Assembly: GCA_038247995.1 (NCBI GenBank)
Contig: JBBRUG010000219.1
Coordinates: 1-10,172, forward strand
Length of the DNA stretch: 10,172 nucleotides
Source: JBBRUG01 sp038247995
GTDB taxonomy: Bacteria > Chloroflexota > Chloroflexia > Chloroflexales > Chloroflexaceae
Direction: 5' to 3'
Shown piece after piece: positions 1-7,296 of the stretch. The position numbers and the translations under genes were made by a program. The first letter of the stretch is position 1. The number at the start of each line of letters is the position of its first letter. Below the pieces are notes generated by a model. The model searched no databases, had not been told where the DNA came from, and saw only the letters and a program-made list of their open reading frames with translations.

Positions 1-1189
1 GCGGCGCTTCCAGCACCATTGCCAGCGCAACGATGCCATCAGCGACTGCAAGCGGACGCAAGATCAGCGGGCTCGCCAGACGTTCGATCTCTTTGCCGAA
101 TGCGTCGCGGCCTTGCAGGCTGATCTGGGCCGGGTCCTGGCCTTTGCGTAAGGTGTCGCGTTTGTCGTTGTCTTTGAATTGATAGATGATCGGTAGCCCG
201 AAGTCGGCACGGGGAAACTTACCACTGCTTGGAAGCGCCTGGTGTTTTGGGAGGCGCTGACCAGTGAGTTCGCGGATCGCCTCCGGCTCCGGCCAACGAT
301 TGCGCCCCGGGCGCCGCGGATCATCGGCGCTGGACGGGCGAGGCTGACGAAACTCTTCCAGCCTATCGAAGAGCAAACGCCACGCACCGAGAGCTTCTTG
401 AGCCACGTTCGCGACCGGGCGGCGCAGCGGAACAATGCGATACCACTGCGGATCAGCGCTGATGCGCGGGGTGTAATGTGGAAACGGTCCAGGGCCGCTT
501 ACCAGATGCGTTGCACATTGTTGGCCGATCCAGGTTTTAGCCGTAGCCTTGGTTGGTCGATCCATAGGCGGTTGATTATCGATACTGACGCACTCGATCG
601 CGCCGAAGCCACGTCGCGTACGTGCTCCAATGCCACCAAAGCATTCCCATGCCCACACTGCAGCGGCAACTTCTTCAACCGGTGTACCGGCAAAAAGTGC
701 AATCTCGTCCTTCTTCCAATTTTCTGGCCAACGCTCAGGCATGCGCAGACGCAGGGTAAAGCGCACACCCTCGCGCACTTTTCCACGCTCTTGCTGTAGT
801 GGAAAGGCTACATAGCTGTATGGTGAACGGAAATGACCTACTTCGGTACTCGTTCCCTGTTGAGTCTGATACGTAAAATCGCGCCCTGGATCGATTACTT
901 CAACGGCAAGCTCAATCATTGCCGCGATGCTCGCAGCACCCCAGAGCCGGTCCTCCGCCTGCTTCAGATCCGCAAGCTCCTTGGAATGACCGATACGCGT
1001 TGCCCGCCACCAAAAGCGCAACTGGCCGCGAATGCTTGGACCGCGCACCGTCGTAATCGCATCAGTGGTACCCGCTACCACACCGCCGCCAAAGAGCGGT
1101 GTTATTAGGTGATATTCGCGCACCTGCTGGAACATCGCACGCTGTTTCACTGGCGGGGGCGAGGCAAGGTTGCTTCCACGCATGATCAT
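1..1189 (-). CDS. cmr1: Type III-B RAMP protein Cmr1 (C-terminus beyond left edge)
   Basis: Cmr1 is a RAMP (RRM-fold) subunit near the 3' end of the crRNA in the Cmr RNA-targeting complex. Reading the minus strand from 1189 gives about 396 open codons with no stop before the window edge, so the gene is partial. Seen motifs: YHLITPLFGGG (about residues 27-37), SIRGQLRFWWRA (about 51-62), FGGIGARTRRGFG (about 184-196) and FGLPIIYQFKD (about 330-340), which together are the Cmr1 signature. The start at 1189 was chosen because its ATG overlaps the cmr3 TGA as ATGA and has a GAGGAG ribosome site 8 nt upstream; an in-frame ATG at 1183 is less well placed. A Pro/Arg/Asp-rich linker (near residues 278-295) looks disordered. 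Family assignment is secure; the C-terminus and completeness cannot be judged. Confidence 0.93.
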   Translation of the reverse strand, partial: MIMRGSNLASPPPVKQRAMFQQVREYHLITPLFGGGVVAGTTDAITTVRGPSIRGQLRFWWRATRIGHSKELADLKQAEDRLWGAASIAAMIELAVEVIDPGRDFTYQTQQGTSTEVGHFRSPYSYVAFPLQQERGKVREGVRFTLRLRMPERWPENWKKDEIALFAGTPVEEVAAAVWAWECFGGIGARTRRGFGAIECVSIDNQPPMDRPTKATAKTWIGQQCATHLVSGPGPFPHYTPRISADPQWYRIVPLRRPVANVAQEALGAWRLLFDRLEEFRQPRPSSADDPRRPGRNRWPEPEAIRELTGQRLPKHQALPSSGKFPRADFGLPIIYQFKDNDKRDTLRKGQDPAQISLQGRDAFGKEIERLASPLILRPLAVADGIVALAMVLEAP

Positions 1190-2388
1190 GCCATAATCTC
1201 CTCTACAGCAAGCGGTTGCCCTGACCAGACGCCAAAGATAACCAGCCCAAAGCCATCGTTGCGGTCGATTGGCTGATCGCTGATTGGTTGCATCCAGTGA
1301 TGTTCCACCCAAGAGCGGATCGCCTCTGGTGTGCCGTCGAACTGCAGATAATACACTGCGCCGGCGGGCGCGAGGCGACGGGTTGGCTTCGGGTTGCCCT
1401 GAAAGTCATTCGCGGCGATCTCCCAACCCGAGACAATTTGTGGCTGCGGCACCAGTGCCGCCCGAAGCGTAATTGTTACGTCGGCTGTACGTGTAAGCAA
1501 GGGGCCAGTGGAAGCCGGCCGGTAGCCCGTATCGAAGATCGCTGGAGTTACGAGCAGGGCGCGGCAGGCCTTGTTCGCAACAATCTGTTCAACGACTTCC
1601 GGCAGGCAAGGGCAAGACGGAAAGGCATCGTCGCTCTGCCGCCACGCCACAACGCGCCGCTCTCCGGCGAGTGGCGCGAGGCCGCCGCTAAAGGAAGGGA
1701 ATTCAGCGGAGGTGCGCAGCGCCAGCCCAAAACGGCGACGGGAGGGCAGCGTAAAACTGAGGCCGCTGGTTTGAAACAGCGCGCCATCGAGCGCCGTTTG
1801 GTAATTGGGTTCGATGCTCACATGCATCCGGCGATCACGGGGCAGCTTGCCCACGCCAAGCTTCGCGGGATCGATAGCATTTTCTTCAGCAAAGAATGTC
1901 GCTTGCAGACCGTATTGAAGCCAAGCAAGCAAGTGCTTCCACTTCCAGAATTGTGGTGGGTGCTTGCTCAACTTGGCAGGAAATTTTGTGCGCGCGCCAA
2001 TTGGTAGGAGGTCAGTCGGACCATTGCTGAACGGTCCTGTTGGGCGGGTTGTTGGAGCGACTTGCATGATGCGTAGGCCGTCATCAACATCAGTAAGCAA
2101 CGCATCCGCCGGAGCCGGCCCATACCAGGTTATTGGTTCATCGTCGGTAGTAGGCAATTCAATTAACAGTGGCCCGTGTACTTCCAGCCCAAGCACCTGT
2201 TGGACATTAGCTTCGGTACGAGTGAAATGACCGTCACCGTCTACGCCATACCGGTTTCGGGCGCCGCCGGCAATCGTCGAGGGAAAGGGGAAATCGAGCG
2301 ACTTTGCGCGCACGCCGGGGTCTGGCCCAAAGGGCTTGCCATCGCGCACAATCAAGGGGTCACGCGGCTCGATGATCCAGATTGGCAT
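1186..2388 (-). CDS. cmr3: Type III-B RAMP protein Cmr3
   Basis: Cmr3 pairs with Cas10/Cmr2 and holds the 5' repeat-derived tag of the crRNA in the Cmr complex. The protein opens with WIIEPRDPLIVRDGKPFG, the typical Cmr3 N-terminus. It continues with FPFPSTIAGGARNRYG, the GPFSNGPTDLLPIGA segment and a C-terminal DGFGLVIFGVW glycine-rich RAMP element. At about 400 residues it has the usual family length. Three in-frame starts are possible: GTG at 2394, ATG at 2391 and ATG at 2388. I chose 2388 because the AAGGAG ribosome site (2396-2401) is 7 nt from it, but only 4 and 1 nt from the other two. The start lies within a few bases of the cmr2 stop, and the stop overlaps the cmr1 start, which points to translational coupling. 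Identification is firm; the exact start is less so. Confidence 0.94.
   Translation of the reverse strand: MPIWIIEPRDPLIVRDGKPFGPDPGVRAKSLDFPFPSTIAGGARNRYGVDGDGHFTRTEANVQQVLGLEVHGPLLIELPTTDDEPITWYGPAPADALLTDVDDGLRIMQVAPTTRPTGPFSNGPTDLLPIGARTKFPAKLSKHPPQFWKWKHLLAWLQYGLQATFFAEENAIDPAKLGVGKLPRDRRMHVSIEPNYQTALDGALFQTSGLSFTLPSRRRFGLALRTSAEFPSFSGGLAPLAGERRVVAWRQSDDAFPSCPCLPEVVEQIVANKACRALLVTPAIFDTGYRPASTGPLLTRTADVTITLRAALVPQPQIVSGWEIAANDFQGNPKPTRRLAPAGAVYYLQFDGTPEAIRSWVEHHWMQPISDQPIDRNDGFGLVIFGVWSGQPLAVEEIMA
1198..1203 (-). promoter_or_regulatory. Ribosome binding site deciding the cmr1 start
   Basis: GAGGAG on the minus strand, within the last codons of cmr3. It is 8 nt from the ATG at 1189, which overlaps the cmr3 stop as ATGA. 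The next in-frame ATG (1183) would be 14 nt away. Confidence 0.7.
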
Positions 2389-2390
2389 CA

Positions 2391-4364
2391 TCACGCTCCT
2401 TCCGAGGGTGGTGTAGCGACAGAGCTCGGGAGCGCACCAAGCGCACGGGCGAATTCACGGGCAATAATAAGCTCATCGGCAAGGGTTGCAACATCGATTG
2501 GAGTACCATTTTCTGGCGTAGAAACATCACCCAGGGCAATGCTTACTCGCTGCACAATGCTGGAATCCGGCGCAGCATCGCCGTGGCTGCCGCGTTTGCG
2601 TTGCATAATGCGCACTGCATCCTTCCGCATAGCTGCATCGAGCGTTGTGTGAAGCTTCTCTGGCGCATTGCCGAGGCGCACCGCCAGATCGCGTAGTTCA
2701 TAGGCTGCGCCATCCGGTAGCGCATCTTCACGATACAGCGTGATAAATTGCTGTAGCCGCTCAACAAAGTGACTGGTATCCGTACCCCAACTGCCGCGAA
2801 TCGTGCGATCCACCCCACTGCGTTTACTGAGCGTGATGGCGAGTGCGTTCTTACCGGGCAGCTTTTTCGCACAGTCCTCAGCCTCACGAGCGAGATCTAA
2901 TGCGTCACTGAGCGGCTCGATATGGTGCGCAATCGCTATGCCAACGGAAAGACTTGGGGGTGGAGCACTTTTCGGAGAAAGTGCAGATCCTGGCGGGTTG
3001 CCTTCTTTGCGAATAGCTTCGGCTTCTTCCGCTCGAATAGCTTTAATGGCTTTTGCCATCACATCACGAAACTTCGTTGCAAGTGCTTGTGCACAATCAA
3101 GCACGGTATGCAAAGGCAAAAACGCCAGTACATCATCGCCACCGGCGTACACTAACGCGCCCTGATGCTGTTGTTCAACAATATCGCGTACATCCGAAGC
3201 AAAGGAACTCAGTGCTTGTGAAAAGAGACGATGCGACTCAGGCGTCTGAAAACGATCAATCGTATCACCCATAAAATCGCCGTCAGCGGCAAGCAGGGCA
3301 TAATAGGGCTCAGGAGCCGCACCGTCCGTGATCGCCGTGAGCAGGTTGGTCAACACCCCACGGGCTTCATTGAGATCGGCGCGATCTACTTCTTCGACAA
3401 GCCGTTCAGCGAACAAGATTCCGGCATCGTAACCGCCGATCATTGACACGTTCTGATAGCGTTCGGCCAGCAGTTCGGGCTGTGCACCCAAGTCTTTCAA
3501 TTCGTCCATCCGCTGGATGAAGACCAGGCCGCGGTTCTCAATTTGTGTTGCATCGAGCCCCATGGTCACCCGTTGCAACAAGGGTAAAGCCGCAAAATGA
3601 GACGTGCTGGGAATATCCGACGCAACCGACTTCGCCTCGCCCCGTCGCTTCAGCAGATCGACGCCGGAAAGCCGTTCGGCGGGGCGAGCACCATAGCGCT
3701 GAAAGAGGTAGAGCGCCTTCTTCCGCCGCATTGGCGGGCCATCGCCACGCTCCGCAAACAACCGCTCGTCGATTACCGACTCGCGGCTACCGTCAAGGGT
3801 CGATTTCGGCAGGCGCACTGGTGTTAGTAAAGACGCCAGATCCGGCACACTGGTAATCGGTGAGGGCCGAAAGGTGCGAGTTAATTTGCGCCCGGCCATG
3901 AGATCTTCCAACCGATGTCGTGCGGTTGGATAATCAGGCGCTAAGGGGGTCGCTGCCCAAAAACAGATACTCTCGATAAAATCGGCTAGTTGTTCCAGAG
4001 CCAGGGCCTGAAGCCAAGGACGATCCGTTGGCCAATCGATAGCCTTTAACGCCTTGGCCCCAAGTTTGTTGACCAAATGATGATGTACTCGTTCAACAAC
4101 TGTTGTGCCTAGGTTGCCCACATCAACGGTCGCATCAAGCTCGGCCATGATGCGGTTCGGTACGCTGCGTTCCTGATCGTTTAAAGCATCTTCGGCAGGG
4201 AAAATGAGACGGCCTTGATACGGCGCTTCGGCAATCGTACGTGCTGCAACCTTGCCAAGTTCACTGAGCACCCATGACCCAAACCAGAGATCTCGGCTGC
4301 GGCGGGCGGCAGCGATAAACTCCTGCACCGGGCCAATCGAAACCAAGAACAAATGTTTGGACAT
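2391..4364 (-). CDS. cmr2: Cas10/Cmr2, HD-less, with cyclase GGDD motif
   Basis: This is the large subunit of the type III-B complex. On target-RNA binding, the Palm domains of the family make cyclic oligoadenylate from ATP. The N-terminus (IGPVQEFIAAARRSRDLWFGS, residues about 10-30) is the first Palm-like segment of Cmr2. Next come GVDLLKRRG, the DGDFMGD motif (D361-D367) and the cyclase motif YAGGDDVLAF with G408-G409-D410-D411. The D4 region ends near residue 520 (LPGKNALAITLSKRSG). There is no HD-nuclease domain before the first Palm and no His-Asp dyad anywhere. Only three cysteines are present and none is in a CxxC pair, so no zinc ribbon is visible. At 657 codons it is short for Cas10. 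GAGGAG lies 6 nt upstream of the ATG. It sits 63 nt downstream of cas6. Confidence 0.95.
   Translation of the reverse strand: MSKHLFLVSIGPVQEFIAAARRSRDLWFGSWVLSELGKVAARTIAEAPYQGRLIFPAEDALNDQERSVPNRIMAELDATVDVGNLGTTVVERVHHHLVNKLGAKALKAIDWPTDRPWLQALALEQLADFIESICFWAATPLAPDYPTARHRLEDLMAGRKLTRTFRPSPITSVPDLASLLTPVRLPKSTLDGSRESVIDERLFAERGDGPPMRRKKALYLFQRYGARPAERLSGVDLLKRRGEAKSVASDIPSTSHFAALPLLQRVTMGLDATQIENRGLVFIQRMDELKDLGAQPELLAERYQNVSMIGGYDAGILFAERLVEEVDRADLNEARGVLTNLLTAITDGAAPEPYYALLAADGDFMGDTIDRFQTPESHRLFSQALSSFASDVRDIVEQQHQGALVYAGGDDVLAFLPLHTVLDCAQALATKFRDVMAKAIKAIRAEEAEAIRKEGNPPGSALSPKSAPPPSLSVGIAIAHHIEPLSDALDLAREAEDCAKKLPGKNALAITLSKRSGVDRTIRGSWGTDTSHFVERLQQFITLYREDALPDGAAYELRDLAVRLGNAPEKLHTTLDAAMRKDAVRIMQRKRGSHGDAAPDSSIVQRVSIALGDVSTPENGTPIDVATLADELIIAREFARALGALPSSVATPPSEGA
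2396..2401 (-). promoter_or_regulatory. Ribosome binding site deciding the cmr3 start
   Basis: AAGGAG on the minus strand, inside the last codons of cmr2. It is 7 nt from the ATG at 2388, 4 nt from the ATG at 2391 and 1 nt from the GTG at 2394, favouring 2388. Confidence 0.65.
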
Positions 4365-4427
4365 GAGCTACTCCTCTGACAGAACACCGATATCCGTGCT
4401 TTGCGTGCAGTTAACCCAATGCAGGGC

Positions 4428-5438
4428 TCAGAGCGCTGCCAAACTAACGCGACCATGACCAAATACGGTCGCTTTGCCCACATGCACCAGGCTCGCGGCC
4501 AGCAAAATCGTGCGGACGGCAGGTGGAACCGCACGGAGGGTTGCCTCGCCAACCATGCCGCCGAGTTTCATTGAGCGCAGTTCACCATTACGTGTGCTGG
4601 TGCGCTCCCAATCAACCCACTCAGTTGTAGCACGATCGACGCGTACCCGACGCGCAGCATCAACAATTGGGCGATAATCAATCGCCCATGGGTGCGCGCC
4701 ATAGAAACGGATCAGTGTGGTTAGGCGCCAACAGGCTGCCTGTACGATCGCACTAAGGTCGAAGTGCTCGATAAAAGCGCCTCTGGCCTTCACTCGCAGC
4801 GGGGTATTCAAGGTCAGCCGGAGATCGGCCGGCAGTGCAGCGGCATGGGTGGGCAGTTCAGCCAGGTTATGCGTCGGCGGATCAGTAAGAGCGTGCACAG
4901 TTGCATCTGTATACACCGGTACTCCCGTATACTGAAACGGATGAAGGACGTCTGCTCGTTCGAGTTCGGCTTTGGCGAGATCGCGCCCAAGCCGGGTCTG
5001 CCCAAGTTCAGCAAAGCCATACAGAAAGTTGGGCAGCAGATTGATCGCCGTACCGATCAATACCAGGCCAAACTCGAGAGGATCACCCGCCGCATAGGTA
5101 CGCTGACGATTGAGCGGTGGTTCAATCACAAACGCGCGCGGCATGTCTTGCAGGTCGTGGAGTGGTCCTTCACCAGGATCGCGACGAGGTTCAAAAACCT
5201 CACGATACGGGCAGACTAGGGCTGCGTTACAGGTTGAGGCGTGCCCCCAACACGTCGGCGGACATGCCGATGTTGCACGCTGGAACGCATAGCCAAACCC
5301 ACCGCGCAACAACGCGCCTTTATAGGCAGGTAACGTTGTTGCCTCACGCAGACGATAGGTTACCCGGGCGCGCAAAATGGAAAGGGGCGGAACGTCAATC
5401 CCAGGCGAACCAACTGCATCGTGATCGCGGATAGACAT
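4428..5438 (-). CDS. cas6: Cas6 pre-crRNA processing endoribonuclease
   Basis: Cas6 cuts the CRISPR transcript within each repeat and leaves an 8-nt 5' tag on the crRNA. The 336-residue protein has the N-terminal LPAYKGALLRGGFGYAFQRA segment (residues 37-56) followed by four cysteines (59, 63, 70, 76) and CPYREVFEP. The C-terminus carries KLGGMVGEATL and the glycine-rich loop HVGKATVFGHGR (319-330). This arrangement matches the Cas6 family with the PF10040-type C-terminal domain. It is the first gene of the minus-strand operon, preceded by a weak TAAAGG ribosome site 6 nt from the ATG and by a sigma-70-like promoter at 5520-5548. I cannot point to the catalytic residue with certainty, because it varies among Cas6 groups. 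A type III Csx10- or Csm-like RAMP is a less likely alternative. Confidence 0.88.
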   Translation of the reverse strand: MSIRDHDAVGSPGIDVPPLSILRARVTYRLREATTLPAYKGALLRGGFGYAFQRATSACPPTCWGHASTCNAALVCPYREVFEPRRDPGEGPLHDLQDMPRAFVIEPPLNRQRTYAAGDPLEFGLVLIGTAINLLPNFLYGFAELGQTRLGRDLAKAELERADVLHPFQYTGVPVYTDATVHALTDPPTHNLAELPTHAAALPADLRLTLNTPLRVKARGAFIEHFDLSAIVQAACWRLTTLIRFYGAHPWAIDYRPIVDAARRVRVDRATTEWVDWERTSTRNGELRSMKLGGMVGEATLRAVPPAVRTILLAASLVHVGKATVFGHGRVSLAAL

Positions 5439-5711
5439 AACCGGCCTTTACTTTCAGGTGACGGGCCGCGAGAAGTGCGTGCATGCAAAATAACGTTAGA
5501 GATCAATGGGTTGGTTGCAAGTATAGCAGTGCGCTAATGTATTCGCAAGCTAATTGAAAGGCATAAAATGAAAATTAGATGACTATATTGACAGCATATT
5601 CCTTAGTCGAAACCAGTAGGCCTTTCACACGTCCGCATTTGCGCCCATAGCCGGTCGTACTATGCAAGAGAGGAGACATACGCCGAACAACGCTTCCAGG
5701 AGGCATTCCAG
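5439..5711. other. Divergent intergenic region between cas6 and cas1
   Basis: A 273-nt region with an A/T-rich core (about 5500-5610) amid GC-rich DNA, as expected for a two-way promoter region. The cas6-side promoter is listed separately. On the cas1 side the best pieces are TTGACA at 5588-5593 (no good -10 at 16-18 nt), TTGAAA at 5554-5559 with TAGATG 16 nt on, and TACTAT at 5658-5663 without a good -35. None is convincing alone. No RNA gene or small reading frame with support was seen. Confidence 0.6.
5520..5548 (-). promoter_or_regulatory. Candidate promoter of the cas6-cmr operon
   Basis: On the minus strand TTGCGA (5548-5543) and TATACT (5525-5520) are separated by exactly 17 nt. The -10 box matches five of six sigma-70 consensus bases and the -35 four of six. 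The expected start near 5512 leaves a 5' untranslated region of about 75 nt before cas6. A GCTAAT direct repeat (5533-5538 and 5549-5554) overlaps and flanks it and could be an operator, with low confidence. Confidence 0.6.
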
Positions 5712-6722
5712 ATGGCAACACTCTACATCCAGGAGCAGGGAACGACGGTCCGCAAACGCGCGCAGCAGGTGCTGATCACCAAAGACGACCAGACATTGCA
5801 AGCAGTGCCGCTCAACAAGATCGACCAGGTGGTGCTGATGGGCCTCGGCGTTCAGCTTTCCACGGCGCTGCTGGTGGATCTGCTCAACCGCGGCATTCCG
5901 GTCACACTCACCAATCAGAATGGCAGCCGGCATTACGCAACGCTCGCCGCCGGGCCGTCGCGCTTCGCCGAGCTACGGATGCACCAGATGCAGCGCGTGA
6001 GCGATCCGGCCTGGGCGCTCGAGGTGGCGCGCGCCATTGTGCGCGCCAAGCTCGCCAACCAACGTGCTGTGCTCGTCAGCACGGGTTGGCCTGCGGCCGC
6101 TGCCGCCGCCGCGCAGATCGCCGCTGCTGCGACTGCGGTTGATCAGGCCGTTACCCTCGACGCTGTGCGCGGGTATGAAGGCGCGGGCGCGGCGGCCTAT
6201 TTTGGCGCATGGCGGGTGACGCTCGGACGGGAGTGGGGCTTTGCCGGTCGCGCGTTCTATCCTCCGCCCGATCCGCTCAATGCGCTGCTCTCGTTCGGCT
6301 ACACCCTTCTGACCCACGACACGCTCGCCGCTGTGCAGCTTACCGGCCTCGACCCCTACCTCGGCATGTTTCATCAGTTGGAAGCTGGGCGTCCGTCGCT
6401 GGCGCTCGATTTGATGGAGCCATTCCGTCCATTGGTGATCGACCGGATTGTGCTGGCCATGCTCGAAGAGGGCCCGCTTCATCAGGATCAGTTCACGCCT
6501 TCCACGCGACATTCCGGCGGCGTGGATCTCGATTCAGCAGTACGCGCACTGCTCATCGACCGCTATGAGACGGCAATGCAAACGCCAACCCGCCTGCCCA
6601 CCGGCGAACAAACTGCCCTACGCCGTGTCGTGCTGCTCCAGGTGCACGCGCTCGCACGGGTTATTCGTGGCGAGCAGGAGGCCTATACCGGCTATACGCC
6701 GGATGGGACGCTGGAACGATAA
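5712..6722 (+). CDS. cas1: CRISPR integrase Cas1
   Basis: Cas1 is the metal-dependent integrase that, with Cas2, inserts new spacers at the leader end of the array. The N-terminal beta domain begins MATLYIQEQGTTVRKRAQQV. The catalytic alpha-helical domain has GYEGAGAAAYFGAW (E156), DPYLGMFHQLEAGRPSLAL (H221) and DLMEPFRP (E236, with D233 nearby). These match the conserved Glu, His and acidic residue of active Cas1. The length of 336 residues is normal, and there is no fused reverse transcriptase. A clear AGGAGG site (5698-5703) lies 8 nt before the ATG. An alanine-rich run (about residues 128-140) encoded by repeated GCN codons looks like an expanded helix. It is transcribed divergently from the cas6-cmr operon, and cas2 follows after 57 nt. 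Confidence 0.97.
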   Translation: MATLYIQEQGTTVRKRAQQVLITKDDQTLQAVPLNKIDQVVLMGLGVQLSTALLVDLLNRGIPVTLTNQNGSRHYATLAAGPSRFAELRMHQMQRVSDPAWALEVARAIVRAKLANQRAVLVSTGWPAAAAAAAQIAAAATAVDQAVTLDAVRGYEGAGAAAYFGAWRVTLGREWGFAGRAFYPPPDPLNALLSFGYTLLTHDTLAAVQLTGLDPYLGMFHQLEAGRPSLALDLMEPFRPLVIDRIVLAMLEEGPLHQDQFTPSTRHSGGVDLDSAVRALLIDRYETAMQTPTRLPTGEQTALRRVVLLQVHALARVIRGEQEAYTGYTPDGTLER

Positions 6723-6779
6723 CCATCCGCATCGTGCCGACTTGGTGACGCTTGTCAGCGCTCGGCTTGAATACCATCT

Positions 6780-7055
6780 ATGCTTACGCTCATCTGCTAC
6801 GATATTGTCCAAACCAAACGCCGGACGAACGTGATGAAGCTGCTCAAGGGCTACGGCACGCACGTCCAACGTAGCGTCTTCGAGTGCGATCTTGATCCGG
6901 CGGAGTTCGCCGCCCTACGCCGGAAGCTCCAGTCGCTCATCGATCAGGCAACCGATAGTGTGCGCTGCTACCGGCTCGATGCAACGGCTGTCGAGCGGAT
7001 CACGATTGAAGGCATCGGTCACGTCTCCCGCACGCCTACGCACTGGGTCATTTAG
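6780..7055 (+). CDS. cas2: CRISPR-associated protein Cas2
   Basis: Cas2 is a small ferredoxin-fold dimer that bridges two Cas1 dimers in the spacer-integration complex. The 91-residue protein begins MLTLICYDIV, with the conserved Asp at position 8 at the end of the first strand. RRTNVMKLLKGYGTHVQRSVFEC is the typical first helix and second strand (split here as helix RRTNVMKLLKGYG, then THVQRSVFEC). The start is fixed by an in-frame TGA 9 nt upstream. No strong ribosome site is visible before it, so translation may depend on cas1. It lies 57 nt after cas1 on the same strand. Downstream is a repeat-rich spacer and then the convergent WYL gene. Confidence 0.96.
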   Translation: MLTLICYDIVQTKRRTNVMKLLKGYGTHVQRSVFECDLDPAEFAALRRKLQSLIDQATDSVRCYRLDATAVERITIEGIGHVSRTPTHWVI

Positions 7056-7056
7056 C

Positions 7057-7148
7057 CAGGACGCACGCGCCCCGCGCCAGGACGCAGCCGGCACGTGGCA
7101 GGACGCACGCGCCCCGCGCCGGACGCAGCCGGCACGTGGCAGAACGCA
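7057..7148. repeat. 21-nt minisatellite downstream of cas2
   Basis: Units starting CAGGACGCA occur at 7057, 7078 and 7099, with degenerate copies at about 7120 (CGGACGCA) and 7140 (CAGAACGCA). Alternate units are more alike, so the larger period is 42 nt: 7057-7098 and 7099-7139 are nearly identical, differing by one deleted A. It starts 2 nt after the cas2 stop. Confidence 0.85.
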
Positions 7149-7179
7149 GGCAGTACCGACCAGCAGGCAGTACCGACCA
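7146..7179. repeat. 17-nt direct tandem duplication
   Basis: GCAGGCAGTACCGACCA is present twice in direct succession (7146-7162 and 7163-7179), continuing from the end of the 21-nt repeat. No coding or RNA function is visible. Confidence 0.85.
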
Positions 7180-7254
7180 ATTGTGTTGACGGCATCGCAT
7201 TGTCCGGCGTCATCTCTACAGCACAGCGCTACAACCCCCACACAAGGCTTTGTA

Positions 7255-7294
7255 GTTCGCTGGTTCACTGGTTCGCTGGTTCGCTGGTTCGCTG
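7255..7294. repeat. 8-nt tandem repeat (five copies)
   Basis: GTTCGCTG is repeated five times (7255-7294), with one base change in the second copy (GTTCACTG). It ends 2 nt before the stop codon of the convergent WYL gene. On the minus strand it would be at the very start of the 3' untranslated region. The 75 nt between 7180 and 7254 hold nothing I recognise. Confidence 0.9.
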
Positions 7295-7296
7295 CC

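Noticed and set aside
242..799. Plus-strand open frame opposite cmr1
   Set aside because: The minus strand reads continuously as Cmr1 with several signature motifs across this stretch.
1..1189. cmr1 as a frameshifted pseudogene
   Set aside because: Codon-by-codon reading from 1189 to the edge found no stop or frame break; the gene is only cut by the window.
1288..2007. Plus-strand open frame of 239 codons opposite cmr3
   Set aside because: Mirror of a well-supported Cmr3 gene; no recognisable domain.
5588..5593. Perfect TTGACA upstream of cas1
   Set aside because: No acceptable -10 box at 16-18 nt; not listed as a promoter on its own.
7240..7256. Small hairpin ACAA/TTGT as a terminator between cas2 and the WYL gene
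   Set aside because: Only a 4-bp stem and no T run; no factor-independent terminator could be supported here.
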